In this document: in pieces, positions 12,701 through 24,865 of the stretch
How positions within the stretch are numbered: position 1 is the first letter of the stretch
Layout: every line of letters starts with the position of its first letter
From: Phoebastria nigripes
Taxonomy: Eukaryota; Chordata; Aves; Procellariiformes; Diomedeidae
Direction of reading: 5' to 3'
DNA: 64,000 nucleotides
Assembly: GCA_035582835.1 (NCBI GenBank)
Contig: JAYKAV010002930.1
Span: 433,767-497,766, forward strand
Position numbers and translations under genes: made by a program
Notes under the pieces: generated by a model
Database searches by the model: none
Told to the model about the DNA's origin: nothing
What the model saw: the letters and a program-made list of their open reading frames with translations, nothing else

Positions 12701-15700
12701 ATAACTATCACACAGAAAACCACAGTGATCAGCGAAAAGTTTGAAGGAGTTCAGAAAGCTGAGAAGTAAACATAACCTATTAGCAAATCTAATAGAAAGA
12801 AACAAACCAAACAGAATTATAAAGAGATTTAAGAAACAGGAAATTCACTTAGACTGCATGACAGAAAAAGAAATAATCATATCACAGAAAACAAATATCA
12901 CTGTTCCCCATGACGAGCCTGGAGGTCCAACCGATACTTAATTACACTAACCAAAGAATAGCTGTCAAGGTGATGAATGCCAGAACCATTCAGTACCACT
13001 CAGTGGCTAAACCAGAAAGGTACTCAATTTTTATCAGATCTGTTTCAAACTCTGAAAGAATGCTAGAAAGCAATGAAGTAATCAGTCTGTAGAGCATTAG
13101 AAAATAAAATTGCAAGGATTCAGTCCCTGAACCCTGTACCCTGGGGTATAGGGGTCCCTGTATGCTGAAATAGTGCATTCATAGATGACCAGAAAGCTTG
13201 ACTAAAAATCTGATGGAATTCCAGGTCTGAAAAGAGTCTGTTGAGAGAAGAATAAAAAGTGAATGAAATTGAGGCATGGATACAACATATCTAGCAGAGT
13301 TTTCTGCTCTGAAAATTCCTGTTACAGTCAGGGCTACAATTCCCTTAAAAAAGATGAAATAAAAATGAAAAAGAAAACAGGTCTATAATCTAAAGATATA
13401 GAAGAAATCTTGCAAGTGTTTTATAATGGCTCATTTATATGTAGATTCCAACTCCTTCAAAAGACTTTAAAATAAATATAGCAACTGAACTTCAAATTAA
13501 TATTATAGTCATATAATTTAGTATTACATCCATTTTGCTGGCAGATAAACTAACCAGGTCACACAACTAGCCTTGAGTCATGTAGCAAATAATTTACAAG
13601 CGAAGATACAAAAAGCCTTCCTTCTAAGCCTCTTCTGAATCCCAGAGTGCGGTTCCCAGAGTAATCTCTACTTTTAGTGCAAAAACATCATCAGTGCAGG
13701 GCCAATGACAACTGAGTTTTTGACTCAACATGGCCATCTTACAGCCTTCCTCAGTAAACTCTTCCCTGCCTCCCTCGGTTAAAAATANAACAATGCATTT
13801 TCTTTTTTTTCACTTGGGAACCAAGAGATTTTATGTCCCTGTGGGAAACTGATGTTCTAAAAAATTCACTTGTCTGGTATTTGAATTACCACAAAGTTGT
13901 CTAAGCTATGCTTCCCGTTGGCTGCCAGCGTCAATCTTGGAGCACTCGGCTACACTTACTCAACTTTTGCCATCTTACCCAACCACTTTGGCCTGCCCTC
14001 TCAAGACCCAAGCATCACATTTGCATTGGTGCTATGATGGGAGAAGTGGATAATGAAACACATGGCTCAATGGAGCTAGGAATATTTTCTATTAAACACT
14101 AGGGAAAGGCTTAAAGCAGAGACTGTTAGCAATATAAACTTAATATACACGCTCAATAAATGTTTGCTACACCCAAGCACAGTATGGAAAAGGTGCTCTA
14201 GGGCAACATCTCAGAAGTCCTTTTCCTCTTGATGGAAAATCCTTGCTGTGATAGCTCTGAAAACATGGGTTACAACAGAGTCTGACTGAAGAGCTGCTTC
14301 GTTGTTACAGAGCTGGGCCTCAGTCTACACCGTGAATGTCATTAAGAACCAAATAAATAAGCCCAGCAGGAAGAAAAAAAGCATAATGCTTAACAGGGGG
14401 ATTTCTAGGCTTTCCTACAGGAAGGAAAGAGCAGTAGCACTTCAGTAACTCACTGAAGGTTTGCAAGTAGAAACACCTGAGTGCAGCTTTACCTGTTTAT
14501 TCTAAATGAGCAAGATTTGTTCACTTATTATGAACAAACAGATAACAAAATATCCTGAGATCTTTCCATGATTCCAAATAGAAAGCGATGTGCTTACTGA
14601 CATTAATAAGTAATTATTAGACTCACCTGCAGGGTCTGATTCAAACAGCTTTACCATCACATTTTACAAAGAGGGAATTTACCGTCCCCTTCTTCCTCCG
14701 CTTTACTCTCACCATAGACATCAAATATATTTAATAACATATTTCAGACTTGATAATGTGTAAAGTAAACCTTGGCATAAGATAAATCAACGAAAGTAGT
14801 CATTATTTTGCCCTTCACCATGATTAGTTCCCTTGTGGCGGCAGAAAAGCGGGCGGAGCACACCCTTTCTTGGTTACCTGGAAGAGTTCAGACTTCCCCC
14901 TTGGGGCGAGAACTGCTGCAGAGTTTTGTTATGACACAGGTATGTCCAGGGAAAAACACAGAGGAAGAACTCAGCTCTGATCAGCTGACAAATACTGCTG
15001 CATCCCAAAGAAGTGGTCACATTGACCTTTTCAAACATGGTTTTAAAATGCCCACGCTGACCAGTATGACAGTNTTACCTCATACATCTTTCTAACCTGT
15101 TTCTTGAAAATTACTTGCTTAAACACAGTCTGGCTGCCAGTATGGACAGGACAGGTTACCAGACTCATACGCACCACTCATAGTACTAACCTATTTCTAA
15201 TGAACACTGTCTTGTCTCCCTCCTTCTTCCCTCTGTAAACTACTGTAACTGCTTAAAAAGAAAAGGGGAAAAAAAAAACCACAAGACAAAAGTTTTCTTC
15301 CTAAAATACAATAAAATCACAGTACTGGAATCCAGAAGTGATCTAATTCTCTCTCTGGTACCCAAAGGCAGGAACCACAATATTTATAGCACATTTGTAA
15401 AAGACTTCCAAAAATGAAGGCTTCAAAACCTTCTCAATCTCTTTCAATACTTCAATATCTTTATCACAAAAGCTGTTTTTACCCAAATCTAACCTGAATT
15501 TCCTTTTGTTGCAATCTACATTCATTATTTCCTGTGCTGTCCATTGTTGATAAGGGGAACAGGCTGGAAAACAGCCAGAAGCTGTAGCTACATCTAGTGC
15601 TAATAGTCTGTTAAAAGACCTTACAAAGAGCTCACTGATATTTTACAGAAAGCTAAATGCTAGTATGTCAATATGTCAGCTCTGAAAACTGTATCTAATC

Positions 15701-17574
15701 CATTATTGAGGTGATATACTGGACATAATAGCAGTGTCAGATGTTTTGGGGTACTGGTCGTGAACAACTTTTCAAGAGATGGAAGAGATAACACCTTAAG
15801 TGTGGGAAGAAGCTGATAAAGAAGACAACAGGAGAAGCAGAAAGCCTTAGCTNTAATACATGATTTTATACAGTACTTTTTTTTAGAAATGGAGCCGCAC
15901 ACTTAAGTCTGGGTTGGAAGCTAAAACTCATAAAAATTCAGAAGAAATTGGTTCCAGGTCCTGTTTTTGTGGGAAGTTTGATCCAATATGTAGATCTTCA
16001 CACAGGGAAAGCCTATGCAGTATCTTGCAGCCAGACATGAGTTTGTTCTGCCCATGTTCCAAGGCAATCAAGAAGCTGTGTGGCTACAGTAAGGTTGGCA
16101 TTTAGCCTGTATCTGCCTAAAACCATGATGTATACTAACACAAAATCAAGGGCAGCGAACTGGCTTAGGGAATCTGCAGTCCCTGGGCTTCCTTTCTAAA
16201 CAGCCTCAGAATACAAAACATATGGGGTCAAGCATTACAGAAGTGTTGGCTGAGAAAGTACTGAAGTAACTGGAAAAAATTGTGATGAGAATGCAGAAAA
16301 TACATAGCCTGAAAATTTTGCAGTAAAGAATAAGCTTGCCTTAAGACATAAAATAAACACACACACTAAGAACCCAGGGAAGTATAATAGAAAACTGAGA
16401 TGCAGTTGCTCAGCTACTAGCATAATCATTGTTTTCTCTATTATTTATGGTTTTAATAGCAAAGTAGCATGATGACATCCATCTGCACACCATTAGCTGT
16501 GGAAAAGGATGGGTTTATTACAACAAGATAAATAATAAAAATACTTTAAACAAGAAAAAACTGTTTTCACAGTCAACTGTTAGTGCAGCACAAGTTATTA
16601 GGTGTGAGTCAGGCAATCTTAACAACAGATGGCACTGATCTGTGAATTGGGTTGCTAAACATAGTATATTATTAAACCTATGCAAAACAATAAGGAATTA
16701 TTTTCAAAACAAAAGCATACCAGATTCTATATATGAATAGTATAGCCAAAGTATAGACTCATAGGCATGAGTATATCTATGAATATATATCTAGAGTTTA
16801 TATAAACCAGATTTTTACCAGAATAGTAGGATGGAAAGACTAAAGAGGGGCATTAAAAGAAGAAAAAAAAAAAAAAAAACCAAAACATATCTGTGGCAGA
16901 GGAATCATTTTGGGTGGAGTAATGTATTAAACACTGCTCTCCCTTCAGGCACCTACCCCATAGGAAAGCCCATTAAATTCTCTCCCTCATTTCCTGTAAG
17001 GCTCTCTGCTTTCACAGTCCCCTCAATGCACCTGTAGACCCTTGCAGACCTCGTGCTTCTCNGTCCTGTTACCGCTTCCCATCTCTACTGGCATCTCCTC
17101 AGCCCTGACCCCAGGTTTTACCCTCGTAGTTTTCTCCTTTCCCCTTTTCTTACACAAATTCTGGTCATCGTTCTCTTTCAATATCCTGCCTTTTAACCCT
17201 ATTTTCACTAGAAAACAGATTCTACATGCAAGAAAAGGTGCAAGCTTTTGATACTACCTCTAGGAGATATTCCTAAGGCCACTCAGCTTTTTGCTACCTC
17301 TCTTCTTCAGTGCCAGAAGGTGGTGCTCTTGTTACTCAAGGAGGTTTTTTGTTAGTTTTACTGTGGCTTTAATATTGTTGAGGAAAATCACATTGCTCTG
17401 GACTTGGCCTACTAATACCACAAAGTATTCTCTATGCTCCTGTATTCACCTGCATTCATAGGTGAATGCACAGCAATGCGATTTTCAATAAAAAGCTTCA
17501 GAGCATCTCTAATTCCTGAAACTCAGGCAAATGTGATTATTCCTGACTGAATTTTATGAGTACAAGAGTAAGTG
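9716..17574. other. Intergenic, AT-rich, no gene seen
   Basis: No recognisable protein, RNA gene or transposon was found in these 7.9 kb. Frames of 60-115 codons occur on both strands without family resemblance. A poly(A) run of about 20 bases lies near 16862-16880. Short AT-rich tracts are common. Confidence 0.5.
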
Positions 17575-17985
17575 ATGTGTACCTGCTTACTGTCAAGAGG
17601 GACAAAATTAAGATTATTAAATCTTTTGAGAGCACAAGGGCACAAGCCTGACAGAAGACTGAAATGTTACTGCAAAAATATGTTGCTGAAAATATTAGTG
17701 GTAAGAAACAGGTGTGTAGAGGAAGACAAAGTCACATTAGCTGAGACTGTAGACATTTTCCATGGAATACATCACCATTCCTCCCTCTTCACACTGTGGT
17801 TTAAAACTGTTCATAATATGTTTCCTGATTCAAATATAGCACAAAAATTTCCTGTGGGAAAACTGAGTGCAAGACAATTTGCTGTAATCTGTTACCACCA
17901 CAGATGGGTAGAAACTGTGTTAGAACATCATGGAGCTTCCAATGATTTTTCAGCTGATGCATATAAAAAGTTGTTCCTACCTTGA
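17575..17985 (+). pseudogene. hAT-type transposase-like fragment (136 codons, open)
   Basis: An uninterrupted frame runs from an ATG at 17575 to TGA at 17983-17985. A TAA closes the frame just upstream (17569-17571), so nothing extends it. The middle part, AETVDIFHGIHHHSSLF followed by FKTVHNMFPDSNIAQKFPVGK, resembles the region of hAT/ZBED-like transposase proteins that precedes the catalytic core, where a histidine-rich start leads to a phrase like MFPDSxIAxxFxCGxTK. No zinc finger, catalytic residues or dimerisation domain is present, so it would be a fragment only. The match is from memory and could be coincidental. No flanking terminal repeats were identified. Confidence 0.35.
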
Positions 17986-20900
17986 AAGGGCTCTTGAAAT
18001 CAAGGAAAGTTTTTTAGGTTTCTTAAGGAATAGTGAGATCTCTTTGTCTGGACACTGGATTTTCTAGATTTAAAAATGATGCTTATAAAACTGAACAGTA
18101 GGAAACAAATGCTTATAATCCAGGTCTTCAGTGTTTCCCTAAAGTTCGGAGATATGGATCTGCAGAGATAACCACTTCCTGTATTTTACAGAGCTAAAAG
18201 AAACATTTTTCATAAAACAAGAGAGGCTGGCAGCCCCAGATCAGCACATGTCCCAATGAGAATGAAAGCACGTGCCAAATGCATGCAAGTGTTTTGTCAT
18301 CTCTTGTCGTGGCTATTGCTTTGTGCAGGTTTGGGTCAAGGGAGGAGGGGAAGAAAATAGCAGAAAACAGAAGAAAGAAGGAAAAAAGAGGCACAAGCTT
18401 ACTAAAGGCCTTCTTCTGAAAAGAAGCTTTGAAAGAGGGTTTTTTGGACATAACTGATTATCTGGGGGAACAAGGAACCGAAAGACTTGACTTTTACCCT
18501 GGGGTTCAGGACTTGGCACATTCCTTTTAAAAGGCCATGGTTGCATTTTAAATTTTCAAACTCAAACAACTAGATTTTATCTTTAACTCCTTGTTTACCT
18601 GCAAGACCATACAATTTTGTCCAACCCCTCATGTCAAAAGGGATAACTCTTTCTAGTCATCCTTGATGAATAAAACTAGATATTCCTAAGATTATATTTT
18701 AGCGCAACAAAATAGGCTATGGGTCTAATTGTCAAACATCACGATACTTTCAAATGTCTCCAACTTTAGATGGATAAATGGTGTCATCTAAATTGAACAG
18801 TGCAGTGAGCTACTTTGTTCGTTTATATACAGCATTGAAATGCTCAGAGAAATGTGTTATACCTCAGCAGGAAAAATGTTTTAAAATTTCCACCCCCACA
18901 CTCTTAATTTTAACCCACAGAAGTCATTAGTAGTTTCTAGCTCAGGTTTTAGCATTAATTGGGTGTGCAGTGTGAGCTCAGAATAGGCTGGCAAACTGAT
19001 ATAATTTATTCAGTTACATGATTCTTAATGATTAGCCTAATATGCTCCTAATTAAAACTATACCTGACCCCTTGGTATATTCAGTTATGACTTTGACTGG
19101 CATTAGGTTTATACATCTGCCTACTTCAGGTAGCATAATCTTACGCATTTATTTAATGACTATGCACGCTAGAAAAAAATTTTAAAAAATACCAACAGTA
19201 AATGACTCAGTAATACTTTTAGTTCAGCTGATGTGTCTGGAGTTATTCTCATGTAATGAAGAACAGAGCTATAGCAGCAGCTCAGCACAAGTCCGAAAGA
19301 GTACAAGCATTCAGATTTCAGCCCTGATGCTGGCTGCAAAAAGCCCTCTCATTGACACATAGTCCCCTTTGGCACTCACTGGCAGACTTTTTGAGGCTGA
19401 GGTGGCATATATATGACCTCTCTCATGACTTTTGCCTTAGATTTGGCCAGAGGAAGTTAAGAACACGGGATGAAAATAAACACACTGTGGACCACACTTA
19501 AACAATGGTCTTCTCTCTCCTCACCCTACCCGGAAACCCAAAGAAGAAAAATAAATTATTGGTATTGAAGTATGAACAGACTTAAATGCAAGGATAACTA
19601 AACTCAATACACATACATAAGCATCTCTAAGGTCACCATTTTCACCCTTTTTAAAATAACCGTTTCTTAAGGATAGGGCAAATTATCGTAACTGAGCAGG
19701 AACCAATCCATAGCTAGGTAAGCCTAAAATATTACCCTTAAAAGGAGCTAGAAAAATGCTATCTAGGAAGGGCGTAGAAGGCTTAATGTTTATCTCTGCC
19801 CACATCTGAGTACAATGGTACTTCTGAAAAACAAGTTGGTAGGACAGACCCTGCATGGAATAGCAAGCAGAATGGGGAGCCCACCCCTCTGACGGGCTCC
19901 TGCTTCCTCCTGGCAGCGGGCAGAGCACCTCCAGCCTAACCGTGCTGGTGAGCTTCTGGCTTCATTTAAAACACATCACACCAGCAGAGGACTGGCGTCA
20001 CAGAGCCATCCTCTGATGTTTCACCCAGGCCAGAGCCCAGGGGAACGGAGGCATCAAAGGATCCTGAGCAAGCGCACAGGTAATGACAACAAAATATTAC
20101 CCTTGTGCCCCACTTTCAAAAACAGGTGCAGCCCCAAATCTTGATCAGCTGCAACATGTTTCCTTCTTAAACTGCATTACAAATAAACACTTGCTTTCTT
20201 CTACTTCAAAGCAGACAGATCAGGTGCTCTGGTTCAAAAACTACCAACAACAACCCCATCAACACATGTGACAGTGGGGTAGGATTCAGTATACCTGAGG
20301 AGCAGGGTCCTGAGAAGTTTCTTATTTTCACTGGCATTTGGGTATCTATCTCAAGCAGAGGAGTTGTGCTACCGACAGCAGGGAGGAAAGGCTTTCTGAC
20401 ACATAAGCAGAACACCCTGGAGAACAAAGCCTCCCCAGCCATCTCCATGCGGACACCAGAAGGTGAAATCAGCCACTGAAATCAGTGTCTAGTTCTCACC
20501 ACTAAAAAAGTTGGCTCACGCTGACCAAGATGATGGAAAAAGTGAATATAATAACAACAGCAATTCCCAGTACAAGGAGAAAATAAACCTCCCAATACCT
20601 GATGGTTCTCTAAAACTAATTTTCTATTCCTTCATATGTTTCTCCTTTTATTTTTATTTCTGGTATTTGGTATATCTAAGCATGTTTATGGACAGCTTTT
20701 TCTGCCTGTCCTGACTCTGAGGCTTGACAAAAATAATAAAAACATACTTAAAAATGTAATAAGATCACTATTTTAAAAATCTTAAATCCAAACCAGAAGA
20801 GAGCTAAAGGTATACAGGACAAGAAAACACAGCAGTGGAAAAAGTATTAACTATCTTCTTCATTGTTGTGTTCATTGTCTTCTATGTTGTGTCTTACATG

Positions 20901-22660
20901 GAGCAGTCAGCCTATATTCAGAGCCATTCATGTGAAAACAAATGAATTTTAAATGCTAATGTTGTCATTGACAACTAATGTACACAAAGTCCTGCTTCTT
21001 GAAACACATGAAGCAGATTATTCCTTTGCTTAGAAACCCTGAAGTTTAACACTTAAAGCAAGCTCTTTACCCAAAAACCCCCATGTAAATAGATCCATAT
21101 CATCTATGAACAGACTTGGTTTATTCTTCCTCCTCTCTCAGTAGACATTACCAACCCCTCAGATTACCTCTGCGGGCTGAGCTGTTTATGTATCCACTCC
21201 TAAAATGAAGACTGCATTACCAAGCAGCATGGCCCAATGGCTGAAACAGTTGGTGATAAGGTCCCAGTCTCCACACTACACACATTTCAGGAGTTTCACT
21301 TAGCGCCAGCCTGATCCTATGGATCAAATGCCAACTGGCATCCTGAGTTCATGAGGTATGCACCTGGACCACATCTTCCAGCTTTGTTTCTTCCCAGTGC
21401 AATCCAACTCACGTGCTTTGAGACTGCTCTACAATGGGAACTGAGGTGCAGTAAGGGGACACAGTCAGGAGATTCACTTAAGAAAATGCGTGAGTTCTAC
21501 ATTTGGACTAAAACACTAATGTAGATGCACCCAAAAGGACCTGGGATAGCAAACTCTTACTACTTCATCCGTTTAAGCTAACTATAACTTCTTCAGGTGG
21601 CGCAGGCTCAGCCAGAACAGAATGCTTTTCAAAACCCTCCGTCTTCCCCTCTTTCAGATTTTACTCACCTCTTCCATAAGCTTTGGTATCTCTGAGAACC
21701 AGTATCTTAGTCCATCTGCCTGTTCAGTCAAGGAACACCTTCATGCCAAACTGAAGCTGGAACTGCCACTATTTGCAGCTGAACTGAGCACTCCTGGCAG
21801 GCCCTTCAGCTTTCGAGCCGTCACACATTCATCAGTCTGAGCTTCTGAGGTAATAGGCACCATGAATTTCAACAGAACAAATATACCCATGGAGAAAAAT
21901 TGGTTCAAAACAGTAAAAGCTGCAACAGAAGACCAAATCATATCAAACTTGGGAAAAGATTAGACACCTGCCACACTAAGAAAAAAAACCTTCTAAGGTG
22001 AAGCTTTAGCCAATGGTAGGTTTTCCGGCTGACCAGCCAAAAATATGTCTGAAGCAAATTGCACATGGTGTTGGTCAGTCCTCCTTGCTTTCAGTCTCTG
22101 TTTTCCCTTTCTTCTGCCAGGGAAAGCACTCAAGAGATTTCACATTTCCTATTAGATCTTTAATTTAATGTGAGTTTACTACTTCCCATTCCTTATTCTG
22201 ATTACATTATTTTCAAATGAAAAAAAATTATGTATATTTATTGACTAAATCGCCTATTTTATTAGCTGTTCTTACTAAGGCTATATGTTTTAGTAATTAG
22301 TTCAGTGTTGATAAACACATTAAAAGATGCTTAAAAAGTGGAATTTAAGCAACAAGTATTTTTGTGCAAATAATACAAATACAATTCTTTGGGACTGATA
22401 CTGGAAGCAAACTATACATTTGATAAGTAACTTGCATTGCAATGGCACATTAAAATAATATTCACAAATGTAAAAGGTTAATGTAGAATACATCTAAAGC
22501 AAAAAAAGGTGGAAAGGGCTTTTGTAGAAGTATAACAGCAAAAAAACTAAATACACAAAGCACTTATAAAGTAACTAGCTTTAAGGATACAAAATATTGT
22601 GTTCCACATTATCTTGCACATTCTTTTTAAATGACTGTATTCTTGAAAATCTTGAAATTA
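17986..22660. other. Intergenic, no gene seen
   Basis: Mostly unique-looking AT-rich DNA. I recognise no protein, structural RNA or transposon. Frames up to about 85 codons look like chance. Confidence 0.5.
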
Positions 22661-24865
22661 ATCGCAGAATCATACAATGGTTGAAGTTGGAAGGGATCTC
22701 TGGAGGTCATCCAGTCCCACCCCACTGATCAAGCAGGGCCACTGAGAGCCAGTTGCCCAGGACTGTGTCGAGATGTCTTTTGAATACGTCCAGGGATGGA
22801 GACTCTACAGGCTCCCTGGGCAATATGTGCCAGTGATCAGTCACCCTCACAGTAAGAAACTGCTTCCTGATGTTCGGAGGGAACCTCCTGTATTTCAGGT
22901 CATGCCCATTGCCTCTGGTCCTGTCACTGGGCACCACTGAAAAGAGCCTGGCTCTGTCTTCTTTACACCCTCCCTTCAGGTATTTATAGACATTGATAAT
23001 ATTCCCCTGAGCCTTCTCTTCTCCAGGCTGAACAGTCCCAGCTCTCTCAGCCTTTCCTCCCAGGAGAGATGCTCCAGTCCCTTATTCATCTTTGTGGCCC
23101 TTTGCTGGACTCTCTCCAGTATGTCCATGTCTCTCTTGTACTGGGGGGCCCAGAACTGGACACAGTACTCCAGGTGTGGCCTCACCAGTGTTGAGCAGAG
23201 GGGAAGGATCACCTCCCTTGACCTGCTGGCAATACTTCGCCTAATACAGCCCACGATACCGTTAACCTTCTTTGCAGCAAGGGCACATTGTTGGCTCACG
23301 GTCAAGTTGGTGTCCACCAGGACTCCAAGGTCCTTTTCTGCAAAGCTGCTTTCCAGCTGGGTGGTCCCCAGCATATACTGGTGCATGGGGTTGTTCCTCG
23401 TCACGTGCAGGACTTCGCACTTCCTCTTGTTGGACTTCATGATGTTCCTATCAGCCCATTTCTCCAGCCCTCTGGATGGCAGCACAACCCTCTGGTGTAT
23501 CAGTCACTCCTCCCAGTTTTGTGTGACCTTGCTTTTGTGTCAAACTTGCTGAGGATAGACTCTGCCCCATCATCCAGATCACTAACAAAGATGTTAAACA
23601 GGACTGGACCCAGTACTGACCCTGGGGTACACCGCTAGTTACTGGCCTCCAACTGGACTTCATGCCACTTATCACCACCTTCTGAGCCTGGCTATTCAGC
23701 CAGTTTTCAACGCACCTCACTGTCTGCTCATCCAGCCCCTACAGCAACAGCTTCTCTATGAGGATCTTATGGGAGACAGTATCAAAGGTCATACTGAATC
23801 CAGGTAGACACTAGCCACTGCTCTCCCCTCATCTACCAGGCCAGTCATTTCATCATAGAAGTTTATCAAATTGATCAAGCATGACTTCTCCTTGCTGAAG
23901 CCATGCTGACTACTCCTGATGATTTTCTTGTCCTTTATGTGCCTGGAAATAGTTTCAAGGATTAGTTGTTCCATCACCTTCCCAGGGATAGAAGCGAGGC
24001 TGACCAGCCTGTAGTTACCTGGGTCTTCCTTCTTGCCTTTCTTGAAAATAGGAGTGATATTTGCTTTCTTCCAGTCTTTGGGCACTTCTCCCGATCACCA
24101 TGATTGAACAAAGATTATCAAGAGTGGCCTTGCTCCCTCAGCGCTCATGTGTGCATCCTATCAGGGCCCATGGTCTTATGTATGTCCAGTTTGCTTAAGT
24201 ATTACCTGACCGGATCCTCTTCCACCAAGAGTACATCTTCCTTACTCCAGTCTCCCTGGTGCATGGGGTCTGGGATTCCTGAAGGCAGGTCTTGCTAGTA
24301 AAGACTGAGGCAAAGCAAGCACTGAGTACCTCAACTTTTTCCATGTCCTGTGTAACCAGGTCCCCCATCTTGTTGAGCGATGGGCTCACATTTTCCCTAG
24401 TCTTCCTTTTGTCACCTGTGTACCTACAGAAGCCCTTCTTGTTGTCTTTGACATTCCTGGCCAGATTCAATTCCATTTGGGCTTTAGCGTTCCTAGCTTC
24501 ATCCCTGGATGCTTGGACAATGTTTCTGTATTCCTTCCAGGTTACCCGTCCTTGCTTCCACCCTTTGTATGCTTCTTTTGTGTTTGAGTTCGGTTAGGAG
24601 CTCCTTGTTCCTCTACATAGGCCTCCTAGCATTTTTGCCTGATTTCATATTCATTGGGATGGAGCTCTCTTGAGTTTGGAGGAGGTGATCCTTGAATATT
24701 AACCAGCTTTCTTAGGCCCCGCATCTCCCCAGGGCCTTATCCCATGGGACTCTCCCAAGCAGATCCCTGAAGGGGCCAAAGTCTGCTCTCCTGAAATCCA
24801 GGCTTGTGAGTTTGCTCTTTACCCTCCTCCCTTCCCTCAGGATCCTGAGCTCCACCATCTCACTA
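22661..24865 (-). mobile_element. CR1 LINE, 5'-truncated, antisense, 2.2 kb
   Basis: Read on the minus strand this is the 3' part of CR1 ORF2 plus the 3' UTR. In order: an inter-domain region near 24865-24480; [20 protein letters not shown] and [18 protein letters not shown] (24476-24195); reverse-transcriptase fingers with FKKGKKEDPGNYRLVSLASI and SSQHGFSKEKSCLINLINFY (24085-23789); GVPQGQYWVQSCL (about 23630); and the C-terminal part with [31 protein letters not shown] and [20 protein letters not shown] (23485-22976). It ends in the CR1 3' UTR with AATCATAC-like terminal repeats at 22661-22676. Stops and frame changes disrupt it, and the sequence expected to encode the palm DD box near 23545 is replaced by unrelated bases. 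It is non-functional. Confidence 0.95.

Noticed and set aside
23094..23638. Plus-strand frames of 152 and 116 codons
   Set aside because: They are the antisense of the CR1 reverse-transcriptase coding region.
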